DNA of 64,000 nucleotides from Symploca sp. SIO2C1 (GCA_010692635.1 JAAHGL010000023.1:1-64000); one strand, 5' to 3'. Positions 47,201 to 56,202 are shown, counted from the stretch's first letter. Numbers and translations are program-made. Notes: a model not told the origin generated them from the letters alone.

Positions 47201-50200
47201 ACGACTACAGTCTAAAACGCACCTACACCTATGATTTGGACCATCAGAATGTAACGCAGATCTCCGACTTGGGGGATGTGGACGATCCTAATGATGATGT
47301 TTACACCTGCTTAGCTTATGCTGACGGTACGGGAGTAGATTGGTGGCACAGTTTCTTCCCCACTGACCAAAAAGTTGTTAGTGAGGAGACAGGCTGTACA
47401 AATTTAGCAACTTGGGATACTTCAACCGATTTGCGTTGGGAGCAATCTAGCTACGACGAGCGGATGAACCTAACAAGCCAGAGCAAATGGCTTGATCGCA
47501 GTGGCCCGGATTTAGTGGCAATGGACGCGAAAAAAAGCGCCTCCCAATCTTCCCTTTGGTGGCCGTTTAGTTGGATACAATCGTTTTTCAGAGGGTTTCA
47601 AAGTTCGTCATCAGATACAGTATCAGATACGGTCACAAATCAATGGCTGACTGTAAATATAGACTACGATACTTACGGTAACATCACTTCATTTACCGAT
47701 CCCTTGGGAAATGTTACCTCTGTTCGCTATGACGATACTTATAATACTTTTCCCGATCAGCTTGTGGCTCCAGAGGCAGAGCATGGGAGCTTGACAGTGA
47801 GTGCATCCTATGAGCCAAAATTTGGTACGAGAATCCAGTTAGTCGATCCGAACAATAACGTGGTAATGAACATTTCTGAGGATGGGATCGATGGATTCGG
47901 TCGAGTTTTGGCCATGCAGGGTACTCAACCAGACAATAATAGTTTGGCTACTTTATTCAAGCGTGATTTGCTGAATATAGAAGATGAATTATCCATCAAA
48001 ACTTGGTATCAAACGCAATGGGATGGGAATGAAATACCAGATGAAGAGACTTGGCTTTGGGAGCAAGACTATGTTGATGGGTTAGGGCGAATCTATAGAA
48101 GTGAAGGGAAAGGTAATAACGACAGAACCATCGCCAGCCAAGTCGAATTTAATGGGATTGGAGAGATTGCCAAGGAATCTCTGCCTTACTATTTTGGTGA
48201 CACTGCAAACTTTTTCTCCTATGAATATAATGTTCGCGGCAATGTCACAAAAACCACCAATCCACTTGGGGCAATTAGTCTCGCGACTTATGACGTAGGA
48301 GGCGATGCTCGCAACATCACCTATTCCTTGCCGGCTCCGAGTGATGATGTAGGAGGAAATAATCTTGTTGATACACAAATCAAGGATACCTCCCGTGGTT
48401 GGCTAAGAGAAAAGGTTGCACCAGATGATAGTCGAGCTTTCTACACCTACGATCGCCTGGGACAAGTGACAACAATAACCGATCCTCTTGGACAAGATAC
48501 AGAAATAGTTTACAACTCACTAGGACAGGTTATATCGGAAACCACACAAGAAACTGGAACAACCAAGTATTACTACAATGATAATGGCGAACTTGCTAGT
48601 CAAATCGATGCCAAAGGCCAAAAGGTCAGCTTTGAATATGATGCCTTGGATCGCATTGTCGAAAAACAAATTTACAACAATGGTGAGGCAACGCCCACTA
48701 AAATAATCACCTATGAATACGATAATCCGAGTGTAGAGAATGGGAAAGGGGCATTAACGGGCATTGTCATGCCGGAAGCCACCTATACCTTTTCCTATGA
48801 CAATCTTGGCCAGCTTAAACAGGAAAAAGTTGAGATCGATACTGATGGTAATGGAGGTCACCAAACCTACATCAGCCAATATACCTACGATGCTGCCGGG
48901 CGTCCTGATGAAATTACTTATCCTGATGGTTCTATCGTTCGCTACATCTACAATAAAGATGGAGACCTGCAATCTGTTGATTTCAAAGAAGCTGTGGAAA
49001 GTGGATTTGAGACCTATGCAACCTACGAAGACTACAATGCCTTCGGAGAGATTGGCAAAACCATTTACAACAATCAAGCTGAGTCCATATACACCTATGA
49101 CGCGCTCGGACGAATCACAAATAGCACGGCGAAGGTCGGTACGCAAACTTTCTTCGACTTTAGTTACACTTGGAATAAAGCCGATAAGCTCCTCAGTATT
49201 GACGATAATACTGACAGGCTTTACACTCAAAGATTTGACTACAATTCGGTTGGACGCCTGAACCACGCGATCTACGATAACTACGGCGGTCAAGGGAGTT
49301 CTCTCGAGCAGACCTACCAGTATGATGCTGCTGGTAACATCACCGAACACGAAATCGACACCTTTTATGGCAAGGAATATGAGTATGACGAGGACAAACA
49401 GCACCAACTTACAGGTGTGTATGACTCCAATCATTCCCCAATTGCAGAATTAACCTATGATGCCAATGGCAATACAACGCAATATGGGTCTTGGACTTAC
49501 ACCTATGATGCTGAAAATCGCTTGATTCAGGTTGATAAGGATAGTTCAAACGTTAACGAATTTACTTATGATGAATCTGGCGATCGACTGAGCAAAATTG
49601 AAACAGATGGAACGGTAACCTACTATGTTTCTCCACTCTACGAAGTGGTGCGTAACGCTGACGGTTCTCAAGTTCATACAAAATATATCAATGGTCCTGA
49701 AGGCACGATCGCGACAATCTCAAAAGATGGTGGAGAGGTTAACCTCATAGCGGCTATTCAGGCCAATAGCACCAACCTCGAGGCTAAACTTTACGATTCC
49801 CATTCTTGGAGTGGATTGGCACAACTTTTATTGGCAAAGTTTAACCAATTTACCTTTACCCATGGCGTTGAGGAATTTTTTGGAGTTTGGCTTCTGGTTG
49901 TCTGGTTATTACTCGCTCTATCTATCTGGATGTATTGCTTCTGGATATCGGCATCCCGAGAAAGCTGGCTTGGTAAAACTCGGACATTAGTGGCACGGAT
50001 TGCCCTCGGGATGGGTTGGATAACACCCGAATCTGCTAATCTCTGGATGGCCCCTCAGCCAAAGGGTTGGCTCTTGCAAACCAGGCATCGACCCATTTCT
50101 TTCATTTTGGCTTTGGCTGCCTTTTCTTGGATCGGCTTGAGTACACCGAGCTTGCTGGCAGCAGAATTACCAACTGGAAAAGTATTAACAAGGGGAATAG

Positions 50201-51897
50201 TGGGAGAAAACCCTTTGGTTGAGAATGGAGATGGCTATCCTGTAGCTGGAAAAGTCCTCTACTTCCAATACGATCATCTGGGAAGTACGGCTTTGGTTAC
50301 TGACGCGGGTGGTAACTTTGTCAACCAAACTGTCTACGATCCCTATGGAGAAGTTGGGGCCTATGGTGGTGATAATATTTCTCGACCAAAATTCACGGGC
50401 AAGGAATTCGATAACAATAGCGAACTCTACTATTTTGGTGCGCGTTACTACGATCCCTTTATCAGTCGCTTCCTGACCCCGGATCCAGCGCGTCAATATT
50501 TTAGTCCTTACGTTTATGGAAATGGCGATCCTCTTAGCGGTATCGATCCCGATGGCGAGCAGTTTGTCACAATAGCCATTCTTGCTACCAGTGCAATAGC
50601 TACTTCCTATATGGCTGGTGCTACGGTTAACAATTCCTACAACCCAGTCAGTTGGGATTGGAATTCTGGTAAAACTTGGGCTGCGGTTGTTGGGGGAGCT
50701 GCCCTGGGGGCGGCATCAGCTGGAGTCGGCATTGCTGCTGGAAGTGCTGTTGCATCAGCAGGTCTAACCTCAACGGCTGCTTTTGCGACAGAAATAGCTG
50801 TTGAGGGTGTAACGAGTGGCATTGTTGATGCTTCCTTTACTGCTATGGCGGGGGGGGACATCGGTGATGTTGGTCGAGCCTTTGGAACTGGCTTTGCAAC
50901 GGGTGCCTTATTTAGTACCCCATATTCTGGTTCCAGTGCTGCCAAGCGGACACGGAAGGGAGGTAACAAGACTTCGCAAAGGCGGACAACCCGTGAAGTT
51001 GCAGGGGGCAGTTGTTCGCGTTCTTCGTTTGCTGCTGGCACAGAAGTGGCTACTGCTGATGGCGAAAAGGCGATTGAATCCATCGCTGTGGGGGATTCAG
51101 TTTTAGCCTATAACGAGGAAACGGGAGAGGTAGGAGAATATGCTGTTACACAACTATTTTCTCGGATTGCGCCCGAGTCGATTGTGGTGACGGTGGGAGA
51201 AGAGGCGATCGTTACTACTCCAGAACATGAGTTTTATACTGTTAACGGTTGGGTAGAAGCTGAAGACCTGAGTGTAGGAGATACCCTAGTTCGGCTGGGA
51301 GTACAAACAGCCACTGTCACTGACCTTGAACCACACCAAGACAGCACGCGAGTTTACAACTTCGAGGTGGATGAGGTGCATACCTACTACGTCTCAGGTG
51401 AAGAAGTGCTCGTACACAATGGGAAATGTGAAGAGTACACTCATATAGCTGTAGATAAAAATGATTCAGGATTAGATACATTGCGTAAATCTTTGAACGA
51501 AAACGGCTTACAAACAGCAGAACACAGGAATATTAAGCTGTCTAAAGGCAGTGAAGAACTAAGACATCACCAGCACGTTTTTATGTGGGAGAATAGTTCA
51601 AAAGCAGGAATTGAAGGTGCAAATCGTATTGAGTCAAATGGAGGGGCAGTAAGAGTCAAAATTAGAAAGCAAGGATTAAACAGCTCAACTTTAAAGGGTG
51701 ATAATGGACCATTAGGTGGAATATCTACAAATGGGGCATGGGCTTATGAGGGAGATATTCCACGAAAATATTTATTTATCGTAGGAATAGATCAGCCCGA
51801 CCAACCTGGTATTGAGGATTGGGAGAAAGGAATCGGTTGGCCAGACGATCATGCAGAATTAGCAGCAAGAAGATATGGCTATCAGCCGATACCATGA
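44284..51897 (+). CDS. SpvB/RHS polymorphic toxin with FG-GAP repeats, HINT domain and unassigned C-terminal toxin
   Basis: 2537 residues. The N terminus has a signal or membrane helix (IVFAFVFILFSLFPN), then a SpvB-type domain (PSLSL-like VQPNLSLVYNSQQ, GLLGMGWQLAGLSAISRC). Residues about 420-820 are eight or so FG-GAP/VCBS repeats (MADVNGDGLSDIVGF) with DxNxDG calcium-type loops. RHS/YD repeats follow (YTYDALGRIT). Two hydrophobic segments (about 1857-1885 and 1940-1962) interrupt the repeats before the RHS core signature (YDPYGE, FTGKEFDNNSELYYFGARYYDP, RFLTPDP). Residues 2243-2379 are a HINT domain (FAAGTEV, TTPEHEFYT, VHN) with Ser2248 at the usual Cys1 position. The last 158 residues are the variable tip. 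It probably delivers a toxic domain to neighbouring cells. No immunity gene is recognised downstream. Confidence 0.92.
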   Translation: MPLSDILNFMKISMNIDMKRKRLRAIVFAFVFILFSLFPNRLLLISVANQSAIAAPALTSAPSEELGTIMGELAVNGNGGATYTVPIEVPPGTNGVQPNLSLVYNSQQENGLLGMGWQLAGLSAISRCGKTLATDGVKGGVNFDAEDRFCWDGQRLIASVGVYGEDGTEYHTERESWVKVVSHTTGGQNGPQWFSATTKDGYQMEFGNSEDSKISAGLGDGAVRVWAVSKVSDRNGNTVEASYQQDSSVAKQCNTVEASYQQDSSVAKRSGRAISGSFLGYFPTEIRYTGNSTSGAKPQRLVTFEYDCRNDKVLVYAGGSQAETTQRLSHLKTYVDLDGDGQNLATPENLVKDYQLNYQYGEGTGLSHLSNLQECDLAGACLPATILTYQNGTQHFDDSSLWNEEFGNDSLGHIWTWSLKDNIRTTADVNGDGYSDVVGFGDDGVYVALSNGINFDTAEVWIDEFGNDNEDINSRGWDIADNPRSMADVNGDGLADIVGFADKGVYVSLSEGTDFDEPEEWIDEFGTENKKINPNGWNSSKHLRLMADIDGDGRSDIVGFADDGVYVAQSNGTGFEEDYEPWVQGFGCKDNTDNDGWCSSKYLRTMADVNGDGLLDVVGFGEKGVYVALSNGQKFIANADAKPWIDYFGWSDLLAGGWQDVDDIRTLADVNGDGLSDIIGFGENGVEVSLSDGVSFKDHTFWTDYFGSSNVNGNWSASNDLRIMADVNGDGFSDVVGFGNGGVEVSLSDGATKFGFSDGSNYKLWSEDFTSDDFDSEWKSDSSIRMMADVDGDGQADIVGFGDDGVEVALSLEKAELITQIENGIGQVISIEYEPLTNQSIYTKGSGANYPEADVQLPVYVVSRYEIAESAANPTNSFVYRQEYEGAKIDRYRGWIGFEKIYLFDEQNNTKTTTTYRTDFPLLGMVSEREIEDLDTNQLLGKMFSEYDSSESDGIYKFWQDSMMLDRYTSGSYDYSLKRTYTYDLDHQNVTQISDLGDVDDPNDDVYTCLAYADGTGVDWWHSFFPTDQKVVSEETGCTNLATWDTSTDLRWEQSSYDERMNLTSQSKWLDRSGPDLVAMDAKKSASQSSLWWPFSWIQSFFRGFQSSSSDTVSDTVTNQWLTVNIDYDTYGNITSFTDPLGNVTSVRYDDTYNTFPDQLVAPEAEHGSLTVSASYEPKFGTRIQLVDPNNNVVMNISEDGIDGFGRVLAMQGTQPDNNSLATLFKRDLLNIEDELSIKTWYQTQWDGNEIPDEETWLWEQDYVDGLGRIYRSEGKGNNDRTIASQVEFNGIGEIAKESLPYYFGDTANFFSYEYNVRGNVTKTTNPLGAISLATYDVGGDARNITYSLPAPSDDVGGNNLVDTQIKDTSRGWLREKVAPDDSRAFYTYDRLGQVTTITDPLGQDTEIVYNSLGQVISETTQETGTTKYYYNDNGELASQIDAKGQKVSFEYDALDRIVEKQIYNNGEATPTKIITYEYDNPSVENGKGALTGIVMPEATYTFSYDNLGQLKQEKVEIDTDGNGGHQTYISQYTYDAAGRPDEITYPDGSIVRYIYNKDGDLQSVDFKEAVESGFETYATYEDYNAFGEIGKTIYNNQAESIYTYDALGRITNSTAKVGTQTFFDFSYTWNKADKLLSIDDNTDRLYTQRFDYNSVGRLNHAIYDNYGGQGSSLEQTYQYDAAGNITEHEIDTFYGKEYEYDEDKQHQLTGVYDSNHSPIAELTYDANGNTTQYGSWTYTYDAENRLIQVDKDSSNVNEFTYDESGDRLSKIETDGTVTYYVSPLYEVVRNADGSQVHTKYINGPEGTIATISKDGGEVNLIAAIQANSTNLEAKLYDSHSWSGLAQLLLAKFNQFTFTHGVEEFFGVWLLVVWLLLALSIWMYCFWISASRESWLGKTRTLVARIALGMGWITPESANLWMAPQPKGWLLQTRHRPISFILALAAFSWIGLSTPSLLAAELPTGKVLTRGIVGENPLVENGDGYPVAGKVLYFQYDHLGSTALVTDAGGNFVNQTVYDPYGEVGAYGGDNISRPKFTGKEFDNNSELYYFGARYYDPFISRFLTPDPARQYFSPYVYGNGDPLSGIDPDGEQFVTIAILATSAIATSYMAGATVNNSYNPVSWDWNSGKTWAAVVGGAALGAASAGVGIAAGSAVASAGLTSTAAFATEIAVEGVTSGIVDASFTAMAGGDIGDVGRAFGTGFATGALFSTPYSGSSAAKRTRKGGNKTSQRRTTREVAGGSCSRSSFAAGTEVATADGEKAIESIAVGDSVLAYNEETGEVGEYAVTQLFSRIAPESIVVTVGEEAIVTTPEHEFYTVNGWVEAEDLSVGDTLVRLGVQTATVTDLEPHQDSTRVYNFEVDEVHTYYVSGEEVLVHNGKCEEYTHIAVDKNDSGLDTLRKSLNENGLQTAEHRNIKLSKGSEELRHHQHVFMWENSSKAGIEGANRIESNGGAVRVKIRKQGLNSSTLKGDNGPLGGISTNGAWAYEGDIPRKYLFIVGIDQPDQPGIEDWEKGIGWPDDHAELAARRYGYQPIP
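44990..45091 (+). repeat. 51-bp in-frame tandem duplication
   Basis: Two copies of a 51-bp unit (44990-45040, 45041-45091) encode GNTVEASYQQDSSVAK and a near-identical second copy. The event is recent, since the copies differ at only a few bases. It lies within the SpvB-domain region of the RHS gene. Confidence 0.85.
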
Positions 51898-52231
51898 TAA
51901 TTTAGTGCGATCGCGGTTCTTGTAGGTTGGATTGAGGTAACGAAACCCAACATCTTGCTCAATTTTTTCTTGTACCCAAAGATTGAGGAGAGAAAGCCCA
52001 TGAGATCAAAAGACTCTCCCGATCGCCCCTCCAATCATTCCGCGATCAGGCAATTCGATGAGAGACGCAATGCTACAATAACCAGTGCGATCGCGGCTTT
52101 TGTCGGTTGGAATGTTTTGGTAGGGTTTGCTGAAGATGATTGGTAATCCTTGGTAATTGAGAATTAAGAATTAGGAATTGGGAAGATTTCCCTTGTCTCT
52201 TTTATCTCCCCATCTCCCCAGCTCCCCCATC
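51898..52231. other. Downstream region of the RHS gene, gene remnants and repeats
   Basis: This 334-bp stretch contains a half copy of the cruciform repeat (GTAGGTTGGATTG... at about 51922), two GTGCGATCGCGG(T/C)-starting repeats (51905 and 52085) and ATGATTGGTAATCCTTGGTAA at 52134-52154. The last resembles the final codons (MIGNPW, stop) of the CHAT gene at 42949-42966. A 48-63-codon frame here (51955-52146) has no recognisable homology and is not a convincing immunity gene. Confidence 0.5.
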
Positions 52232-52672
52232 TCACGCCATCAGAGAATTACGTACTTCTCTAATTGTATGAGGCAAAACACCAACCAAAAGTGCAAATGC
52301 TTCATCCGGTAGTTGGTCAATTGTATCAGCCTTAAAATTGAAACCCTCAAACTGTTCAAGGATCTTTTGAGCACGTTGCAGAGGTGCTTGTCTACTGGTA
52401 ATTTCTCTAATAAGTCTAATCCACTGCATACGAAGTGCATAAGCTCTCTGTCGCTCCTCTAGTGATTTAGGGGAAAGTAAGCAGAGATCCCCAACTGGCA
52501 GTACTTGTTGACAATCTAGATCTAATAGTCCTCCTACGGCTGCTCCTGGTCCTACAAATTCAGCATGATAGGGTTTATATAGAATTAAACCATTCCGACG
52601 CTGACTGACAATCAGTAGCTGTTGATCATGTAGTTGCGCAAGAATTTTCAATTTAAGGGTAGAAAAATCCAC
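52232..52672 (-). CDS. Conserved hypothetical protein, 146 residues
   Basis: It starts with GTG at 52672. The N-terminal half is beta-rich (KILAQLHDQQLLIVSQRRNGLILYKPYHAEFVG split by a Gly-rich turn GPGAAVGGLLDL) and the C-terminal half is helical (EERQRAYALRMQWIRLIREI, PLQRAQKILEQFEGFNF). There is no signal peptide or membrane span. I know of no function. It is oriented against the RHS gene and is unlikely to be its immunity partner. Confidence 0.6.
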   Translation of the reverse strand: MDFSTLKLKILAQLHDQQLLIVSQRRNGLILYKPYHAEFVGPGAAVGGLLDLDCQQVLPVGDLCLLSPKSLEERQRAYALRMQWIRLIREITSRQAPLQRAQKILEQFEGFNFKADTIDQLPDEAFALLVGVLPHTIREVRNSLMA

Positions 52673-53087
52673 TAAATAATTTATTTAGGTAACTATTTCA
52701 TTTTAAATAAAGTATGGAGGGGTTATCCAAGAGGAAGATAGTATTTCTTTAATCTAAAATCTAAAATTCTCTTGTAGTGGCGCGACACACCTAAAATGGT
52801 GGAATAGGTAGGTTGGGTGTAGCGATAGCGAAACCCAACAATGGAGGATATTCCGTTGGGTTTCACTTCGTTCCACCCAACCTACAGTTTTAGTCGTGTT
52901 GTGCCAGTAGTGGCGTGACACAGCTAAAATGAGGGAATAGAGTAGTGCGAGCATCCTGCTCGCGTTTAACTGATTGATCGCGAGGGAGATGCTCACACTA
53001 CATTCTTAAATTCTAAATTCTAAATTCTAAATTTCCCAACCGGTTTCTAAGCCACCAAATTAGGTGTGTCGCGCCATTAGAAACATC
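52673..53087. other. Repeat-dense intergenic region
   Basis: This 415-bp region is almost entirely repeats: TCTAAAATCTAAAATTC tracts, the cruciform element, and a perfect 16-bp inverted pair GGCGCGACACACCTAA (52779-52794) / TTAGGTGTGTCGCGCC (53060-53075) that encloses it. No protein-coding signal. Confidence 0.65.
52808..52885. repeat. 78-bp cruciform repeat, copy 2
   Basis: The same outer (GTAGGTTGGGTG / CACCCAACCTAC) and inner (GAAACCCAAC / GTTGGGTTTC) arms as the element at 27774-27852, in reverse orientation. The element carries AGCGATAGCG and ACTTCGTTCC between the arms in both copies. Confidence 0.75.
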
Positions 53088-53831
53088 TTAAGCTAATGTC
53101 CAACATTTTAGATGCCAATCATGTCCTTCTACCATCATAGCAGCCTGATAGCCTGGTGCTGGACTTAGCGGATATAAACACCAGTGGGAAGCTAATTGCG
53201 TGTCTCCCTGAATACTAAGTAGTGCTGCCGGTTCTCCAGGAGTTAGGGAGATTTCAACCTCTTCCAAACCAGCTAATCCATCACCAGTAGCTTTGAGATA
53301 GGCTTCTTTTGCAGTCCAACCCTTAAAAAATTCTTCTTGCTTCTGCTCAGGAGACACAGAACTAATCACAGCAGATTCCCTTGGAGAGAAGAAGCGTTTC
53401 GCTAGTTGCTCGACATCGGATATAGAACGAATGTATTCAAGATCGATGCCAATCTGCCGGTTACGAGTAACAGCATACAAAGCCATTCCCCGAGAATGAG
53501 ACAAGTTAAAATCTAGTGTTCCACCTCTACCTATGTTAGCAAGTGCTGGCTTGCCACGGGAGCTGTAAGAGAACTTTAACTGTCCTGGTTGCAAGTCTAA
53601 GTAACAACCCAGGATAGTTCGCAGGAATCCGCGACCAGCAATAAAATGCTTTGTATCTTTTTCAAAGTAAAATCTATCTGCTCTCTGCTGCTCATCAGTA
53701 GAAAGAGTTTGTGCCAACTGCTGAATCTGCGCTGCTGGTAGATCAAGTTTTGCACGCCAGACATGGACATCATCCTCTGACAGTACCAAATTTTTGGGTG
53801 GAGCTTGCCACAAATCCTCAACTGTCTTCAT
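53088..53831 (-). CDS. 4'-phosphopantetheinyl transferase, Sfp/HetI type
   Basis: The 247-residue enzyme transfers phosphopantetheine from CoA to the serine of carrier domains, turning apo- into holo-carriers. Signature blocks are FNLSHSRGMALYAV, QIGIDLEYIRS and FFKGWTAKEAYLKATGDGL; Asp and Glu metal ligands are in IDLE and the KEAYLK lysine is present. Length is that of the Sfp class. It is divergent from the DAHP synthase with 212 bp between them and can serve every carrier domain in the window (five in NRPS proteins plus the stand-alone carrier), so it may be shared by both loci. Confidence 0.95.
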   Translation of the reverse strand: MKTVEDLWQAPPKNLVLSEDDVHVWRAKLDLPAAQIQQLAQTLSTDEQQRADRFYFEKDTKHFIAGRGFLRTILGCYLDLQPGQLKFSYSSRGKPALANIGRGGTLDFNLSHSRGMALYAVTRNRQIGIDLEYIRSISDVEQLAKRFFSPRESAVISSVSPEQKQEEFFKGWTAKEAYLKATGDGLAGLEEVEISLTPGEPAALLSIQGDTQLASHWCLYPLSPAPGYQAAMMVEGHDWHLKCWTLA

Positions 53832-54043
53832 CTGTGTTTGTGTTGGTTCTTATTTCATAAAAGATTTTACAAATCATTAGGGAATTATAGAACATTATTT
53901 GGTTTTACATAACTACATACAGGCATAATTAAAATTATCAAACAGTCAACAAAAACTTAATCTAGCCAGTTCAAAAAATATAATTTATAATCAACGTGTA
54001 ATTTTTACATCCAATCACCAGGAATAAAAGTGAGTTGTAAAAT
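53832..54043. promoter_or_regulatory. Divergent promoter region of PPTase and DAHP synthase
   Basis: The 212-bp, strongly AT-rich spacer lies between two divergent genes and must contain both promoters. No clear operator palindrome was found by eye. Confidence 0.45.
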
Positions 54044-55132
54044 ATGGATACCAAAACAATTTTCAATATTAACATTGAATCTTCACAAAATTTAATTAGC
54101 CCTAGCAAAATAAAAAAAGAATTACCTTTATCTGATTTGGCTGCAGAAACAGTTTTACAAGGACGCCAGGAAATCAAGAATATTCTTGACGGTAAAGATT
54201 CGAGAAAATTCCTTATCGTTGGTCCTTGTTCAATTCATGATCTTCAAGCAGCTGAAGAATATGCTCAAAAACTTAAAACATTGGCTGTTCAAGTCAAGGA
54301 TCGGCTACTGCTGGTCATGCGAGTTTACTTTGAAAAACCTAGAACTACAGTAGGTTGGAAAGGATTAATTAACGACCCGGACATGAATGATTCTTTCCAA
54401 ATAGAGAAAGGTCTACTTACTGCCCGTCGTTTATTAATTAAAATTGCTGAAATGGGATTACCTACTGCTACAGAGGCTCTAGATCCTATCGCAATTGGCT
54501 ACTTCTCTGAACTAATTTCCTGGTCTGCGATCGGAGCTCGTACTATTGAATCACAAACTCACAGAGAAATGGCTAGTGGATTGTCTATGCCTGTTGGGTT
54601 AAAGAATGGTACGGATGGCAACATTAAAGTAGCTTTAGATGCGATGCAGGCGTCCCGAACTAGTCACAATTTTCTAGGGATTAACGAAATGGGAGAGATT
54701 AGCATCTTCAAGACAAAAGGTAATTCCTACGGTCATGTTATTTTACGTGGTGGTAGTGGTCACACCAATTTTGAACCAGAAATCATCCAATCGGTAGAAG
54801 ACAAACTCAAATCCTTGAGTTTACCTCAAAGAATTGTTATTGACTGTAGCCATGGAAACTCTAGAAAAGACCATAAGTTGCAAGGTTCTGTCTTTGCCAA
54901 TGTAGTGCAGCAAATTATAGATGGCAATACATCAATAGTGGGCATGATGTTGGAATCCAACTTAAAAGAAGGTAATCAGAAAATTACAAATGATTTATCC
55001 CAGTTAAAATATGGTGTTTCTGTTACAGATAAGTGCATAGGATGGGAGGAAACAGAAAATATTATTTCGCTTACCCATGAAAAACTCTTAGATTGTCAAC
55101 AGAAGATGAATCAAGTACTTGTAGCTAGTTGA
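54044..55132 (+). CDS. 3-deoxy-D-arabino-heptulosonate 7-phosphate (DAHP) synthase, class I
   Basis: The 362-residue enzyme condenses phosphoenolpyruvate with erythrose 4-phosphate, the first step of the shikimate pathway. Type I AroF/G/H motifs are clear: IVGPCSIHD, VMRVYFEKPRTTVGWKG, GARTIESQTHREMASG, PVGLKNGTDGN, HVILRGG and IDCSHGNSRKDH. It resembles the enterobacterial-type enzyme rather than the short AroA-beta type. Its location at the head of a locus with a chorismatase suggests a dedicated copy that raises chorismate supply; the name aroF/G/H cannot be chosen from sequence. A housekeeping role cannot be excluded. Confidence 0.95.
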   Translation: MDTKTIFNINIESSQNLISPSKIKKELPLSDLAAETVLQGRQEIKNILDGKDSRKFLIVGPCSIHDLQAAEEYAQKLKTLAVQVKDRLLLVMRVYFEKPRTTVGWKGLINDPDMNDSFQIEKGLLTARRLLIKIAEMGLPTATEALDPIAIGYFSELISWSAIGARTIESQTHREMASGLSMPVGLKNGTDGNIKVALDAMQASRTSHNFLGINEMGEISIFKTKGNSYGHVILRGGSGHTNFEPEIIQSVEDKLKSLSLPQRIVIDCSHGNSRKDHKLQGSVFANVVQQIIDGNTSIVGMMLESNLKEGNQKITNDLSQLKYGVSVTDKCIGWEETENIISLTHEKLLDCQQKMNQVLVAS

Positions 55133-56202
55133 TAAGGTAGATCAACAGCATAAAAATTAACGGGAGTATCCCAATCAAGCAAAAGAGTTGTTGTAGCAAG
55201 TACTTGTTGGCTACCTTATAGTAGCAGACGAGACGCCTGCACTACGAATGATGAATTTACGCTCAATGGGATGCTCCCAATTACAGCACTTTGCAGCTTA
55301 AGGAGTTTTTTTAACATAATTTAGTTTATTTCTGCAATCTTAAAGTCTAAAATCTAAACCCGACCAAGGGTAAGAGATAATTAGTTAGGGATGATTGCGT
55401 AACAATTATTTACTAAAAATGAATAGGTCTTGAGGTACAATTGATTATTTGCCTTATGAAAGTTATTGACAGATAATAAATGTTAAATTAAGATCAAACA
55501 GAATTAACCTTCGTGCTTTGTAAAATTAACCTTGCTGTTAGTGGCAATCAAATTAGTGTAAGTGTGAGTGCATCCACTAATATCCTGCATTTATAACGAA
55601 GGATTCGTAACGCAAGTATAGCAAGGTTGGGTGTCTTCGTCTCTCTTTTATCTGAAAGTCTTTGACTGACAACAGATATTTAATTAGAAGGGTGAACTAA
55701 GTTAATTTACACTTTTGTGCAATAACTCTTGCTCTTATTTGCAATCAAATTGGTATAAATGTGAATGCATCTACAGATATCCTGCATTTATACTAATAAT
55801 CAGTAGAGCAAATATACCAAAGTTAAATTATCTGTTAATTATAGCAACAAGAAATAATTGATAAAACTTAACTGTAGTTTTTTATCCAAATTAACTTTAC
55901 AGTGAGATTAGTTGTAGTACCAAATTTTGGTTCATTATTACCTTTGCCCAAAATTAATTAAATCTTGTAAATACATAGATTTAATCAGTTTTTAAAAGGG
56001 TACTATGAAAAAAAAATTGGAATAAATGAAGCTCTAGATAACTTATTTATGTCTGTTAGAGAACAAGTTAAATAATTGAATTAGAGAGCAATCTAGTTTT
56101 TTTTACAATCAAATATAGTTGTTGCTATAGTAATTCATCTACAAAATCAGGGTGTTACAACAAAATTCACATCAAAACAACTGATGTTGTCTTGGAGATT
56201 TT
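55133..56202. promoter_or_regulatory. 1.07-kb AT-rich leader with direct repeats before the chorismatase gene
   Basis: No gene is seen. An inverted pair GGGAGTATCCCA (55162-55173) / TGGGATGCTCCC (55267-55278), with one mismatch, encloses a MITE-like segment. Two 52-bp direct repeats (55544-55595 and 55741-55792) match at 45 of 52 positions, 197 bp apart, each starting GCAATCAAATT and ending ATCCTGCATTTATA. A weaker third match starts ACAATCAAATATAG near 56105. The repeats may be binding sites for a regulator of the downstream biosynthetic operon, or repeats of another kind. Confidence 0.55.

Noticed and set aside
48754..49434. Long antisense frame (226 codons) within the RHS gene
   Set aside because: It mirrors the codon pattern of the YD repeats on the other strand; there is no start signal and no recognisable family.
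51955..52146. Candidate immunity gene just after the RHS toxin
   Set aside because: The frame is built partly from HIP1-containing repeats, has no ribosome-binding site and no resemblance to immunity proteins, so it is not called as a gene.
54044..55132. DAHP synthase treated as pure housekeeping
   Set aside because: Possible, but its place beside a chorismatase favours a dedicated role; I kept the pathway link as inference rather than assigning a gene symbol.
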